64,000 bases of DNA from Allorhodopirellula heiligendammensis. GTDB lineage: Bacteria > Planctomycetota > Planctomycetia > Pirellulales > Pirellulaceae. Below are positions 34,939 through 44,455 of this stretch, one piece after another (position 1 is the stretch's first letter; every line of letters begins with the position of its first letter). Position numbers and translations under genes: made by a program. The stretch lies in assembly GCF_007860105.1 (NCBI RefSeq), contig NZ_SJPU01000005.1:1-64000 (forward strand), read 5' to 3'. The notes below the pieces were generated by a model. It saw only the letters and a program-made list of their open reading frames with translations, searched no databases and had not been told where the DNA came from.

Positions 34939-36702
34939 ATGTATCAAATTGGCGGCACGATCAAAGAAGTCCTCGACTCAGTTCACCAGAACAAGTTCGT
35001 CCTTCCCGCGATCCAACGGGAGTTTGTATGGAAACCTGAGCAGATCGCTCGGCTGTTCGACAGCCTGATGCAAGGATATCCCTTCGGGACGTTCTTGTTC
35101 TGGAAGGTCAACAAGCAGAACTGCAGCAAGTACAAGTTCTACAGCTTCGTGCGTGACTACCATGAGCGAGACAATCCCCACTGCCCACAGCTTCCTATTT
35201 TCCACGAAACCGAGCTCACCGCTGTCCTCGACGGGCAGCAGCGACTAACCGCACTGAACATCGGACTGAGTGGCTCGATGGCATGGCGGATTCCGTACAA
35301 GTGGAAGACCAGCCCTGATGCTTATCCCGTTCGCCATCTCTACCTGGATCTGCTCGCTGAGTCGGTCGAGGACGATGAAACCGGTGAACGTTATCGTTTC
35401 GAGTTTTTGACCGAGAAACGCGTCAGCGAAGCCGGGCCCGGCGAATGCTGGTTTAAGGTGAGCGAGATCCTGGGGATGCAAGCCGGCCCGGCCATGCTGG
35501 AGTGGCTCCAAAATCGATTGCCACACGAAAGCACGCTTCCGGCATACACGACCCTCCACGAGTTTTACCGAGTCGTTCACGACAAACACCTGATCTCGTA
35601 TTACGAAGAACCCAGCCAGAATTTAGAAAAGGTCCTGAACATCTTCATCCGGATGAACAGCGGCGGCACCAAACTTTCCTACTCTGACCTGTTGTTGTCG
35701 GTCGCGGTTGCGCAGTGGCAGGGCGATGCACGCAAAGAAATCCACACGCTCGTTGACGAACTCAACAACACCGGGGAAGGCTTCAACTTCTCCAAAGATC
35801 TCGTGCTGAAGGCCGGACTAATGCTTGCGGACATTGGCAGTGTCGGGTTCAAGGTCGAGAATTTTAACCATGCCAACATGGCGATTCTCGAAAAGCGTTG
35901 GCCGGACGTGAAGCGGTCCCTGAAGGTGGCGGTCCAATTGCTGGCCAGCTTCGGGTTCAACGAGAAGACGCTTCGTGCCGACAGTGCGCTGTTGCCGATT
36001 GCCTACTACATTGGGCACCGCAATCTGGATGGGAAGTACGTGTCCAGCAGTACATACCGCGACGACCGGCAAGCGATCCGCACGTGGCTGATCCGAAGCC
36101 TGCTGAAGACGTCAGGAATCTGGGGAAGCGGCCTGGACACACTGCTCACCGCACTTCGCGAGACGATCAAGAAGGAGGGCGACGACGCGTTTCCGGTCGC
36201 GAAACTCCAAGAGGTCATGGCTAAGCGAGGTAAGTCGCTCCAGTTTAGCGAAGAAGAGATCGATACGCTGGCGGAGATGCAATACGGCGACAAGCGAGTC
36301 TTCGCCTTGCTGACGCTGCTGTTCCCGTTCGTCGACGTGACCAACCATCACTTCCACATCGATCATGTCTTCCCCAAATCACGCTTCACGAAGACACGAT
36401 TCAAGTATGTCAGGCTGCCTGAGGAAGAGTGGGATGAGCTCAAGGAGATGGGGAACAGCCTGCCGAATCTCCAGCTCTTGGATGGCCCGGAAAACCTAGA
36501 GAAAAAAGCCGTCACGCCAGCCAACTGGATGGAAACGGCGTTCACCGATGATACGGATCGCTCACACTACTGCAAGATCCACGTGCTCGGAACGGTGCCA
36601 CCCACATTGCGGGAGTTTCGAGAGTTTTACGACGTCCGGGCTGCGGCGCTGCGACATAAGATTGTGGACTTGCTAGGCGTATCGAAGGAGGCGGCTGAAT
36701 AA
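34939..36702 (+). CDS. DUF262/DUF1524 GmrSD-type protein embedded in BREX
   Basis: A 587-residue fusion typical of type IV (modified-DNA) restriction enzymes of the GmrSD/BrxU group. N-terminal DUF262: FVLPAIQREFVWKPEQIARLFDS and the nucleotide-handling motif DGQQRLTAL (residues 98-106), with RMNSGGTKLS later. C-terminal DUF1524 His-Me-finger nuclease: HHFHIDHVFPKSRF at about 470-483, then NSLPNLQLLDG and ENLEKK. All key residues seem present. Placed between brxC and pglX with pglX 2 bases downstream, it is translated with the core. It probably cuts DNA whose modifications defeat BREX, as described for BrxU; here that is inference. Confidence 0.88.
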   Translation: MYQIGGTIKEVLDSVHQNKFVLPAIQREFVWKPEQIARLFDSLMQGYPFGTFLFWKVNKQNCSKYKFYSFVRDYHERDNPHCPQLPIFHETELTAVLDGQQRLTALNIGLSGSMAWRIPYKWKTSPDAYPVRHLYLDLLAESVEDDETGERYRFEFLTEKRVSEAGPGECWFKVSEILGMQAGPAMLEWLQNRLPHESTLPAYTTLHEFYRVVHDKHLISYYEEPSQNLEKVLNIFIRMNSGGTKLSYSDLLLSVAVAQWQGDARKEIHTLVDELNNTGEGFNFSKDLVLKAGLMLADIGSVGFKVENFNHANMAILEKRWPDVKRSLKVAVQLLASFGFNEKTLRADSALLPIAYYIGHRNLDGKYVSSSTYRDDRQAIRTWLIRSLLKTSGIWGSGLDTLLTALRETIKKEGDDAFPVAKLQEVMAKRGKSLQFSEEEIDTLAEMQYGDKRVFALLTLLFPFVDVTNHHFHIDHVFPKSRFTKTRFKYVRLPEEEWDELKEMGNSLPNLQLLDGPENLEKKAVTPANWMETAFTDDTDRSHYCKIHVLGTVPPTLREFREFYDVRAAALRHKIVDLLGVSKEAAE

Positions 36703-36704
36703 TC

Positions 36705-39700
36705 ATGGAAACATTGAAACTCAAAAGTTACGCCCCTGAGGCCCGGAAGCAGTTCATCGAGTCGGTCACGAACAAGGCGGCGGTTTACGGCCTGTTGCCG
36801 AACGAGATCCTGCCTGTCCGAAAGGAAGGCGATGTCGCGATCATTGGCGATCGGGCCTTCCCGGCATCCGTGGCGGTCCAACGCGACACGCTGGCAGAGC
36901 GGGTTCGTGCGCAGGGGTTCGATCAGTTCGTCGAGGCGGTTGCCTACACCTGGTTCAATCGGTTGATCGCCATCCGCTACATGGAACTGCATGGGTATCT
37001 GGATCATGGCTACCGCGTGCTCAGTCATCCCGATGGCAAGTCCACGCCGGAGATCATCGAGAACGCCGAGCGTTTGGAACTGCCAGGATTGGATCCGGAC
37101 AAGATCGTCGATCTGAAGCTGGATGGTGGCAAGGATGAAGAGCTGTACCAGCAACTATTGCTGGCTCAGTGCTCCGCGCTTCATCAAGCGTTGCCATTCC
37201 TGTTCGCCCCAATCGGTGGTGCGGACGAATTGCTGTTGCCCGACAACCTGCTGCATACCGATTCGCTGGTCCGCACGTTGGTCAACGAGATCCCCGAGGA
37301 GTCCTGGCAAGAGATCGAGATCATCGGCTGGTTGTACCAGTTCTACATCTCGGAGAGGAAGGACCAGGTCATCGGAAAGGTGGTGAAGTCGGAAGACATT
37401 CCGGCGGCGACCCAGCTCTTCACGCCCAACTGGATCGTGAAGTACATGGTCCAGAACTCGCTGGGGGCGCAGTGGCTGGCAACATATCCCGACTCGTCGC
37501 TCAAAGGGCAGATGGAATACTACATCGAGCCCGCCGAGCAGAACGACGAAGTCAACTCGCAACTCGCGGCCATCACGCCCAGCCAGCTCGCCCCCGAGGA
37601 GCTGACCCTCATCGACCCGGCCAGTGGCTCCGGGCACATCCTGGTGGAGGCCTATGAGCTCTTCAAGGCCATCTACCTGGAGCGGGGCTATCGACAACGA
37701 GACGTTCCTCAGCTGATCCTCGAGAAGAACCTCTACGGGCTCGACATCGACGAGCGAGCGGCACAACTGGCGGGCTTTGCGCTGATGATGAAGGGGCGGG
37801 CGGATGACCGGCGGCTGTTTGAGAGGGGAGTGAAGCTCAATGTGATGGCGCTGGTGGATAGCGCGGGGTTCGATGGGGAGGGGCTGGCGAAGGGGGTGGA
37901 GCTCGCTGACTACGGGCTGAAGACGGGGGACCTCACGGAGCTGAAGCGGCTGTTCGAGCACGCGACGACCTTTGGGTCGTTGATTCAGGTGCCAGAGGGG
38001 CTGGCGGAGAAGCTACCGGCGCTGAAGCAGCTGAGCGAGGCGACCAGCCAAGACCTCTTTGTGTCGGAGGCGCTCAAACGCTTGGGGCCGCTGGTGCAGC
38101 AGGCCGAGTTGCTGGCGGCGCAGTATGACGCGGTAGTAACCAATCCACCGTATATGGGCAAAGGAGGTATGAATGGGAAGCTCAAGTCGCTCTTAAAAGA
38201 TGATTTTAAGGGATTTGAAGCTGATCTTTGCGTGGCCTTCATACAGCGCTGCCTTTGGCTAACGAAAGAAAACAAAGTGTTTTCCATGATTACGATGCAC
38301 GGCTGGTTGTTTTTGTCGTCTTTTGAACAAGTCAGGTCGCTGTTGATCGAGTCGAACGCAATCGAAACTGCAGCGCATTTGGGTGCTAGAGCATTTGGCA
38401 GCATATCTGGAGAGGTCGTTCAGGCTGTTGCGTTTTCTGTGCGACGAAGCGAGCTAAAGGAGCTTCGACCCGTATTTATGAGGCTTACGGAAGGAGCCGA
38501 GGAAGCGAAACGCGAACGATTTCTCGCTGGAGACCGTCGTTACGCGCATCTGGGGCTTGATGCATTTTCGAGAGTATTTGGCAAAGCAATTTGTTACTGG
38601 GTGCATCCCTCAACAATTGACTTGCTTACAAGTTGCGAACGCATTTCGGGGGTCGGTGAAACAAAACGAGGATTGTACACCGGCAACAATGACCTGTTTT
38701 TGCGTCTTTGGCATGAGGCACCATTCGACTCCGTTCACTTTACACATGCGTCTGAGAGCGCCTGTGATAGCAAGTGGCACCCTTGCACAAAAGGTGGAAG
38801 CGTACGGCGTTGGTATGGAAACCATGAATACATCGTTGACTGGTCAGATGACGGTCGGGAGATCAGAGATTACAGGTCTGACACCGGAGCTCTCTTGTCG
38901 CGACCTCAGAACATCGAGAGCTTCTTTAAGGTAGGCATAAGCTGGTCCGATGTAGCAACTGGAAAGTTCTCTGCTCGAGGCTGTCACGGTGGCTTCATTT
39001 TCGAGAACGCTGGGCCAGCACTGATATGCAGATCTTCGGATGAACTGCCGTTTGTCCTTAGCTATCTTAATTCAAGTGTCTTCCAATATTTTATGGACAT
39101 ATATCTACAAGGCCTTCACTACAGTTGCGGTGTGGTTGCGGCAATGCCGTGCGTTGAATTGGAGCAAACTGCTTTAGGGCGGGTGGGAGACATCAGCAAA
39201 GATCTTCAAGAGATTTGCATGGAAGACTGGGACGCCTACGAACGCTCTTGGGACTTCCAATCCCTTCCCATCCTGACGGCCTCAACCGATTCCACGCCCA
39301 CCCTCGAATCCAGCTACACCGCCTGGATCACCCAGAACCGCAACACGATCGCCGAGATGAAACGCCTCGAGGAGGAGAACAACCGACTCTTCATTCACGC
39401 GTACGGCTTGAATGAAGAGCTCACCTCCGACGTCCCCATTGAGCAGATCACACTTACAGTGAACCCTGCCTACCGCTACGGTTTGAAAGTGGGCGGTGGG
39501 CAGTGGGCAGTGGGCAGTAACGGCGTGAAGGTGAGCAGTGATGGGTGGTCGATTGAGGATGGCTTTGGCGACGAACTGGAGGCGCGCTTCCGCCAGGACA
39601 CCATGGAGGAGCTGGTCTCCTACGCCATCGGCTGCATGATGGGCCGCTACAGCCTGGACGCGATGGGCCTCATCTACGCCCACAGCCGCAACGAGGGCTT

Positions 39701-40358
39701 CGACGCTTCGAAGTACACCACCTTCCCGGCCGACGACGACGGCATCGTCCCATTGACCGATGTGGACTGGTTCGAAGACGACGCCTGCAACCGGCTCGTC
39801 GAGTTCATTTCGAAAGCCTGGGACGCCTCCCACCTCGAAGCCAACCTCACTTTCCTTGCCGACAACCTCGGCCCGAAAAAGAACGAGTCGAGCCGCGACA
39901 CGATCCGCCGCTACCTGTGCGACAAGTTCTTCAAGGACCACCTGCAAACCTACAAGAAGCGTCCCATCTACTGGCTGTTCAGCAGCGGCAAGCAAAAAGC
40001 CTTCCAGTGCCTGGTCTACCTGCACCGCTACAACGGCGGCACGCTCGCCCGCATGCGAACCGAGTACGTCGTCCCGCTCCAGGGGAAGATCAACTCCCGC
40101 ATCGAACAACTCGAATCCGACATCCCCGCCGCCTCCAGCACCAGCCACCGCAAGACCCTCGAACGAGAACGCGACAAGCTGATCAAACAACGCGACGAAC
40201 TAAGAACCTTCGACGACAAACTCCGCCACCACGCCGACCAACGTATCGAACTCGACCTCGATGACGGCGTCAAGGTCAACTACGGCAAATTCGGCGACCT
40301 GCTGGCCGAGGTGAAGGCGATCACCGGCGAGAAACCCAAAGTAGGGATCAAGACGTGA
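36705..40358 (+). CDS. pglX: PglX, BREX N6-adenine DNA methyltransferase
   Basis: A 1217-residue methyltransferase that marks self DNA for BREX. Family N-terminus KSYAPEARKQFIESVTNKAAVYG. SAM motif I is DPASGSGHIL at about residue 304, and catalytic motif IV is NPPY at about 478. The segment encoded at about 38130-39230 is clearly lower in GC with different codon use and corresponds to the target-recognition region, suggesting exchange by recombination. At residues about 929-938 a heptanucleotide tandem (39489-39516) encodes GGGQWAVGS, an insertion after the conserved NPAYRYG. Frame is open as read. GTGA overlap with the next gene. Confidence 0.93.
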   Translation: METLKLKSYAPEARKQFIESVTNKAAVYGLLPNEILPVRKEGDVAIIGDRAFPASVAVQRDTLAERVRAQGFDQFVEAVAYTWFNRLIAIRYMELHGYLDHGYRVLSHPDGKSTPEIIENAERLELPGLDPDKIVDLKLDGGKDEELYQQLLLAQCSALHQALPFLFAPIGGADELLLPDNLLHTDSLVRTLVNEIPEESWQEIEIIGWLYQFYISERKDQVIGKVVKSEDIPAATQLFTPNWIVKYMVQNSLGAQWLATYPDSSLKGQMEYYIEPAEQNDEVNSQLAAITPSQLAPEELTLIDPASGSGHILVEAYELFKAIYLERGYRQRDVPQLILEKNLYGLDIDERAAQLAGFALMMKGRADDRRLFERGVKLNVMALVDSAGFDGEGLAKGVELADYGLKTGDLTELKRLFEHATTFGSLIQVPEGLAEKLPALKQLSEATSQDLFVSEALKRLGPLVQQAELLAAQYDAVVTNPPYMGKGGMNGKLKSLLKDDFKGFEADLCVAFIQRCLWLTKENKVFSMITMHGWLFLSSFEQVRSLLIESNAIETAAHLGARAFGSISGEVVQAVAFSVRRSELKELRPVFMRLTEGAEEAKRERFLAGDRRYAHLGLDAFSRVFGKAICYWVHPSTIDLLTSCERISGVGETKRGLYTGNNDLFLRLWHEAPFDSVHFTHASESACDSKWHPCTKGGSVRRWYGNHEYIVDWSDDGREIRDYRSDTGALLSRPQNIESFFKVGISWSDVATGKFSARGCHGGFIFENAGPALICRSSDELPFVLSYLNSSVFQYFMDIYLQGLHYSCGVVAAMPCVELEQTALGRVGDISKDLQEICMEDWDAYERSWDFQSLPILTASTDSTPTLESSYTAWITQNRNTIAEMKRLEEENNRLFIHAYGLNEELTSDVPIEQITLTVNPAYRYGLKVGGGQWAVGSNGVKVSSDGWSIEDGFGDELEARFRQDTMEELVSYAIGCMMGRYSLDAMGLIYAHSRNEGFDASKYTTFPADDDGIVPLTDVDWFEDDACNRLVEFISKAWDASHLEANLTFLADNLGPKKNESSRDTIRRYLCDKFFKDHLQTYKKRPIYWLFSSGKQKAFQCLVYLHRYNGGTLARMRTEYVVPLQGKINSRIEQLESDIPAASSTSHRKTLERERDKLIKQRDELRTFDDKLRHHADQRIELDLDDGVKVNYGKFGDLLAEVKAITGEKPKVGIKT
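39489..39516 (+). repeat. Heptanucleotide tandem repeat inside pglX
   Basis: Four consecutive 7-base units, GTGGGCG then GTGGGCA three times, followed by another GT. Because 7 is not a multiple of 3, gain or loss of one unit by slipped-strand mispairing would shift the frame and truncate PglX near residue 930. The GTGGGCA word also occurs in the REP-like hairpin at 3824-3892, so the array may derive from such an element. Confidence 0.85.
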
Positions 40359-41167
40359 CCGGATTAACGCAACCGCCGAGTGCTGAAATGAAAGCGTTGG
40401 CAGACGAGCACCGCCAGTGGCTGTCTCGATCTGATGGACGCTATCTATCGAACTGGGAAAGGCTATACGCTGCGGATAACGAGGCGGCGATGGCAGAAGC
40501 ATCAGTTCGCCGACGACTCGAATCACTTGGCGTAGTAGTCGAACCGAACGAGGATCTCGACCATGGCACTTCAGCCCCGGATTTCCGATGCTTTGCTGGC
40601 GGTCACAAGTTCTACGTGGAAGTAACCTGTATCCGGATTAGCACAGCCGAGAAGCTAACAGGCGTCCCGAAAACGGGACGCTTTTCTGGTAACTACCGAC
40701 CAATCAACCTCGGTGTCTATCAGAAGTGTATCGCGAAGGTTCGTCAGGCCGCGACTGTCGATGCTCCCTTGCTCGTAGCCATCGGGACTTGGCATGGACA
40801 CGCAGCAACACAGCTAGGACACAAGCCGTTTCGCGACATGCTTCTGACTGGCGAGACGATGATCGCTTGGGACATGAATACCCAATCAGGCGAGGCGGGA
40901 GACACCTACCTCACCACCGAGTTGAGGGCTGCTGTTTTTTTGAAGCCGAATGGTGATTCGGACATTATCCCAGCTAGGGAACCCATCTCCGGCGCTATGT
41001 TGACCGCCTTCGGCTCACCCATGTCTGAGCCTGCTATCTTACTGAACCCGAACGCTCATTATCCATTTGCTCCCGCACTGCTGCCATCCCTTGAATACGG
41101 AAGCGTTGAGCTAGACCAAACAACAAAACAGCTACACACGGTTTGGCAGAAGGGAAAAATCATTTAG
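40355..41167 (+). CDS. Putative PD-(D/E)xK nuclease-like protein embedded in BREX
   Basis: A 270-residue protein between pglX and pglZ, coupled to both by overlaps (GTGA at 40355; TAG/GTG at 41165-41169). Not a BREX core protein. The middle shows VRRRLESLGVVVEPNEDLDHGTSAPDFRCF followed by YVEVTCIRI-like sequence: a helix, then Pro-Asp-Phe, then beta strand with Glu-x-Thr, the pattern of a PD-(D/E)xK core with the Lys replaced by Thr. LLVAIGTWHGHAA and RDMLLTGETMIAW follow. I do not recognise a named family. The fold assignment is an inference from motif spacing; catalytic activity is open. Confidence 0.6.
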   Translation: MTGLTQPPSAEMKALADEHRQWLSRSDGRYLSNWERLYAADNEAAMAEASVRRRLESLGVVVEPNEDLDHGTSAPDFRCFAGGHKFYVEVTCIRISTAEKLTGVPKTGRFSGNYRPINLGVYQKCIAKVRQAATVDAPLLVAIGTWHGHAATQLGHKPFRDMLLTGETMIAWDMNTQSGEAGDTYLTTELRAAVFLKPNGDSDIIPAREPISGAMLTAFGSPMSEPAILLNPNAHYPFAPALLPSLEYGSVELDQTTKQLHTVWQKGKII

Positions 41168-43797
41168 TGGACACCAAACAACTCAACGAAGCCCTGAGCA
41201 AGATCTACGACGAGGAACACACTCGGATCGTGTTCTGGAATGATCCGCAGCAGGAGTTTGCTCGCGTCGTCGACAACCTTGAGCTCGACGGCGTTCAGCT
41301 CGTGCAACTGGATCAGGTTGGCGGCCTCGAGACCAAGCTACGCGTCGAACGGGAAGAACCCGACTCAAAATTCCTGCTATACGCGCCGGAGGAAGAACCG
41401 GAGTTTGAGGATGACATCTTGCTGGACATCCGGCTGTACAGCCGTAGCTTTCGAGCTGACCGCTCTTCGATCATCCTGGATGAGCTCGGTCTCGCTCGGC
41501 AAAGCCTGCGTGGACACCTTGCTCTGCGACGGAAGTTCTTTGACAGCAAGGGGCGGCTCAGCAAACTCAGGCAACTGGTCAATGCTGACGACAACGAGTT
41601 GGACCTCGATCGCAAAATGTTGGCGGTGGTCACCAAGGCGGACCAACCCGAACTGTTCAATATCGTCCGGACGCTGTTCCACTCCATGACTGAACAGGAC
41701 GAGCTGGACTTGGAAGTCCCGCCGCCGGCATGGACCCAAATCGAAAAGTTTGACTTGGACGGTTCCTTTTGGAAGTTGGTCGCGGCATCCTTTGGTTACG
41801 ACGATGAGGCACCGTCGCAACAGAAGCTGCTGATGCGCTTGATGCTGTCCGACTTCGGCCACCAACTTGGGATCGACGCTCCACCAGCGATCCAGAAGCA
41901 ACAGCTAGGCCGTAGTGGGACACACAACGCGGTCGTTTGCTTGGGGCAGTGGCGTGACAGCAGCAAGCAGGCAACCAGCTTCAACACCCTGTCGGATGCG
42001 ATCGCCGCGACGACGCATATCGATGATCAGTTGAGTGGTATCGAGCCGGAGACGCTGGCTGGAGCGGTGACGTTTCGCAATGTCGACCGGGCTATCTTGC
42101 TCGGATTGCTAGATCGACTGTCGGCAACAAAAGATCATTTGAAAGCGGATGACATTCGTAGGCTGGTGAGCCGGCGACAGGATGAGCACTGGATCGCTTC
42201 ACTCTCGGTGCCCGAGCAGCAACGCAAGTCCCGTTTCGCTGCGTATGAAGCCGTGGCTGTGGCCGCTGAGTTCTTTGGACTTCGCAATCAGCATGCCAAT
42301 GGGTTCACGGGCAACACCGCCGAGGAGATGTACAGCCTGTACACGAACGAGCTCTACAAGTTCGATCAGCTTTACCGGCATTTCTGCCGCAACGCCGATG
42401 TTGCCGAGTCCCATGGTTGGGACATCCTGAAAATGCTTCGGAAGGAAGTGGAGGCGGCCTACAACAATTGGTACCTGGTGCAGCTGGGATTGAAGTGGGC
42501 CAAGTTCGTGGATCCCGGTGGGAATGCCACGGGATTGCTCGACAAGTGGCAGATCGCAGATGTCCCCAATCAGTACCGTTTCTATGAAACGTACGTGGCA
42601 CCGCGCCAACGGGAAGCGGAGAACAGGCGGTCGTTTGTCGTGATCAGTGACGCCTTTCGTTACGAGGCGGGCAAAGAGCTGACCAAGGTGCTCAACGGTG
42701 AGTATCGCTTCCAGGCGGAGTTGTCGACGCAACTTTCGGTCTTGCCGTCCTACACGGCACTGGGGATGGCCAGCCTGCTGCCTCACACTCAGCTGGAGTA
42801 CACGAACAAGGGCGATGTGCTAGCCGATGGGATCTCTACCTCGGGCAGCGACAACCGCAACAAGATCCTGGCCAAGAGGGAAGGCATGGCAGTTCAGGCG
42901 GACGATCTGCTGAAGCTGAGCAAAGAGGAGGGGCGAGAGCTGATCGACGGCAAAAAGGTCGTCTATGTCTATCACAACGAGATCGATACTCGCGGGGAAA
43001 ATCCGGCGACCGAGGGCGATACCTTCCACGCGACGGGCGATGCAATCCGTGAGCTTGCCGATGTGGTCCGCTATATTATCAACAGCCTGAACGGAAACTA
43101 CGTGGTCGTGACCGCCGACCACGGTTTCCTGTTCTCGGAATCGGCCCCAGAGGAAACGGACAAGAGCAAGCTGACCGAGAAACCCTCTGGAACGGTGAAA
43201 GCGAAGAAACGCTACCTGATCGGGCATGACTTGCCTGACCATGAAGATGCTTGGCACGGTAAAACCGAGATCACGGCCAAATGTGACGGCGGGATGGAGT
43301 TCTGGATCCCCAAGGGCTCCAACCGCTTCCATTTCGTGGGAGGGGCTCGTTTCATCCACGGCGGGGCGATGCCACAAGAGGTGATCGTGCCGGTGATCAC
43401 GGTTCGTCAGGCCAAGAGCAAGAATGCCCTGGAGAAGACCAAGACGAAGCAGGTGGCAGTGTCGGTCCTGGGGAACAACCACAAGATCACGACGCACGCC
43501 CACCGTTTCAAACTGGTTCAGATGGAACCAGTGAGCGAACGTGCCAAGCCCCTGACGGTTAAGATCGCCATCTACGACGGCGACGATCCGGTCTCCAGCA
43601 TCGAGACGGTGAGCTTCACGAGTGAGTCCACTAGCCTTGATGATCGCCAGCAGTCGGTCATGCTGACGCTCCAGGACCAGCAATTCGACAAGACTCGACG
43701 TTATCGGTTGGTTCTGAAGGACGCGAACACCGAATTTGAAATCCACAGCCAAGACGTGACCATCGACAGAGCGATCGCAGATGACTTCGACTTCTGA
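41167..43797 (+). CDS. pglZ: PglZ, BREX alkaline-phosphatase-superfamily protein
   Basis: An 876-residue core BREX protein. GTG start at 41167 gives the usual beginning MDTKQLNEALSKIYDEEHTRIVFWNDPQQEF; the upstream TTG start at 41143 overlaps the preceding gene. The alkaline-phosphatase-like metal sites appear as VVISDAFRYEAGKEL (about 491), YHNEIDTRGE (about 603) and VVTADHGFLFSE (about 648). A beta-rich C-terminal domain follows (VSFTSESTSLDDRQQSVML). PglZ proteins partner with PglX; nuclease or phosphatase activity has been reported for relatives. Length is normal. Confidence 0.93.
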   Translation: MDTKQLNEALSKIYDEEHTRIVFWNDPQQEFARVVDNLELDGVQLVQLDQVGGLETKLRVEREEPDSKFLLYAPEEEPEFEDDILLDIRLYSRSFRADRSSIILDELGLARQSLRGHLALRRKFFDSKGRLSKLRQLVNADDNELDLDRKMLAVVTKADQPELFNIVRTLFHSMTEQDELDLEVPPPAWTQIEKFDLDGSFWKLVAASFGYDDEAPSQQKLLMRLMLSDFGHQLGIDAPPAIQKQQLGRSGTHNAVVCLGQWRDSSKQATSFNTLSDAIAATTHIDDQLSGIEPETLAGAVTFRNVDRAILLGLLDRLSATKDHLKADDIRRLVSRRQDEHWIASLSVPEQQRKSRFAAYEAVAVAAEFFGLRNQHANGFTGNTAEEMYSLYTNELYKFDQLYRHFCRNADVAESHGWDILKMLRKEVEAAYNNWYLVQLGLKWAKFVDPGGNATGLLDKWQIADVPNQYRFYETYVAPRQREAENRRSFVVISDAFRYEAGKELTKVLNGEYRFQAELSTQLSVLPSYTALGMASLLPHTQLEYTNKGDVLADGISTSGSDNRNKILAKREGMAVQADDLLKLSKEEGRELIDGKKVVYVYHNEIDTRGENPATEGDTFHATGDAIRELADVVRYIINSLNGNYVVVTADHGFLFSESAPEETDKSKLTEKPSGTVKAKKRYLIGHDLPDHEDAWHGKTEITAKCDGGMEFWIPKGSNRFHFVGGARFIHGGAMPQEVIVPVITVRQAKSKNALEKTKTKQVAVSVLGNNHKITTHAHRFKLVQMEPVSERAKPLTVKIAIYDGDDPVSSIETVSFTSESTSLDDRQQSVMLTLQDQQFDKTRRYRLVLKDANTEFEIHSQDVTIDRAIADDFDF

Positions 43798-43852
43798 AAG
43801 AAACGTGGGATAGGCTTCGAGCCTGTCGATACCAAGCTAAGGACGCTAACGC

Positions 43853-44455
43853 ATGGCCCATCAAACGGACCAAAATATCTACATCATCGCCGGACCTAAT
43901 GGTGCGGGGAAGACGACGTTTGCTACTCGGTTTTTACCGCACTATGCCGATTGTCAAGAGTTTTTGAATGCCGACTTGATTGCTGTTGGCCTGTCACCGT
44001 TTTCGCCAGCAACACAAAATATGCGAGCGTCAGAATTGATGCTTGAGCGAATGGGAGAACTGCTGGCCAATCGCCAGACGTTTTCGTTTGAAACGACACT
44101 GGCGGCAAGAAGCTATGCGAGACGCATCCCGGAGTGGCGGGCGAGCGGCTACCGAGTATCCTTGTTCTTTCTCTGGCTGCCATCTGAAGATTTGGCAATC
44201 GAGCGAGTTGCTAACCGAGTTCAACAGGGCGGGCACGACATTCCAGTTCCGACGATTCGGCAGCGATACAATCGGGGGCTCGCCAATTTCCGGAGCCTTT
44301 ACAGCCCCATCGTTGACGACTGGCTGCTGCTCGACGGTTCTCAATTCCCGCCACGCGAAGTCGCTCGGCAGGAAGATCGTTCGAGATCCATCAGTGACCC
44401 AACGCTGTGGCAACACATTGAAGAACAAATGCGAAATTTATTGAGGTTGATGTAA
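43853..44455 (+). CDS. Zeta-toxin-like nucleotide-sugar/nucleotide kinase
   Basis: A 200-residue P-loop kinase of the zeta-toxin family: IYIIAGPNGAGKTTFATRFLP (Walker A), then FLNADLIAVGLSPF with the Asp of the D-L-I element, and FSFETTLAARSYARRI, the conserved Glu-Thr substrate region. The C-terminal ERVANRVQQGGHDIPVPTIRQRY is the Arg-rich lid. Its TAA overlaps the ATG of the small partner gene. Zeta toxins phosphorylate UDP-sugars or other small molecules and can halt growth. Embedded between pglZ and brxL, it may act as a fail-safe when BREX is lost or inactivated; this is inference. Confidence 0.85.
   Translation: MAHQTDQNIYIIAGPNGAGKTTFATRFLPHYADCQEFLNADLIAVGLSPFSPATQNMRASELMLERMGELLANRQTFSFETTLAARSYARRIPEWRASGYRVSLFFLWLPSEDLAIERVANRVQQGGHDIPVPTIRQRYNRGLANFRSLYSPIVDDWLLLDGSQFPPREVARQEDRSRSISDPTLWQHIEEQMRNLLRLM

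Noticed and set aside
37155..37961. Long open frame antisense to pglX (268 codons)
   Set aside because: Arises from the codon bias of pglX on the other strand; no family motif, and pglX is certain.
39282..40190. 302-codon frame antisense to pglX
   Set aside because: Mirror of GC-biased codons; Val/Gly/Leu-rich composition typical of antisense frames.
42820..43752. 310-codon frame antisense to pglZ
   Set aside because: Same reason; pglZ motifs are unambiguous on the plus strand.
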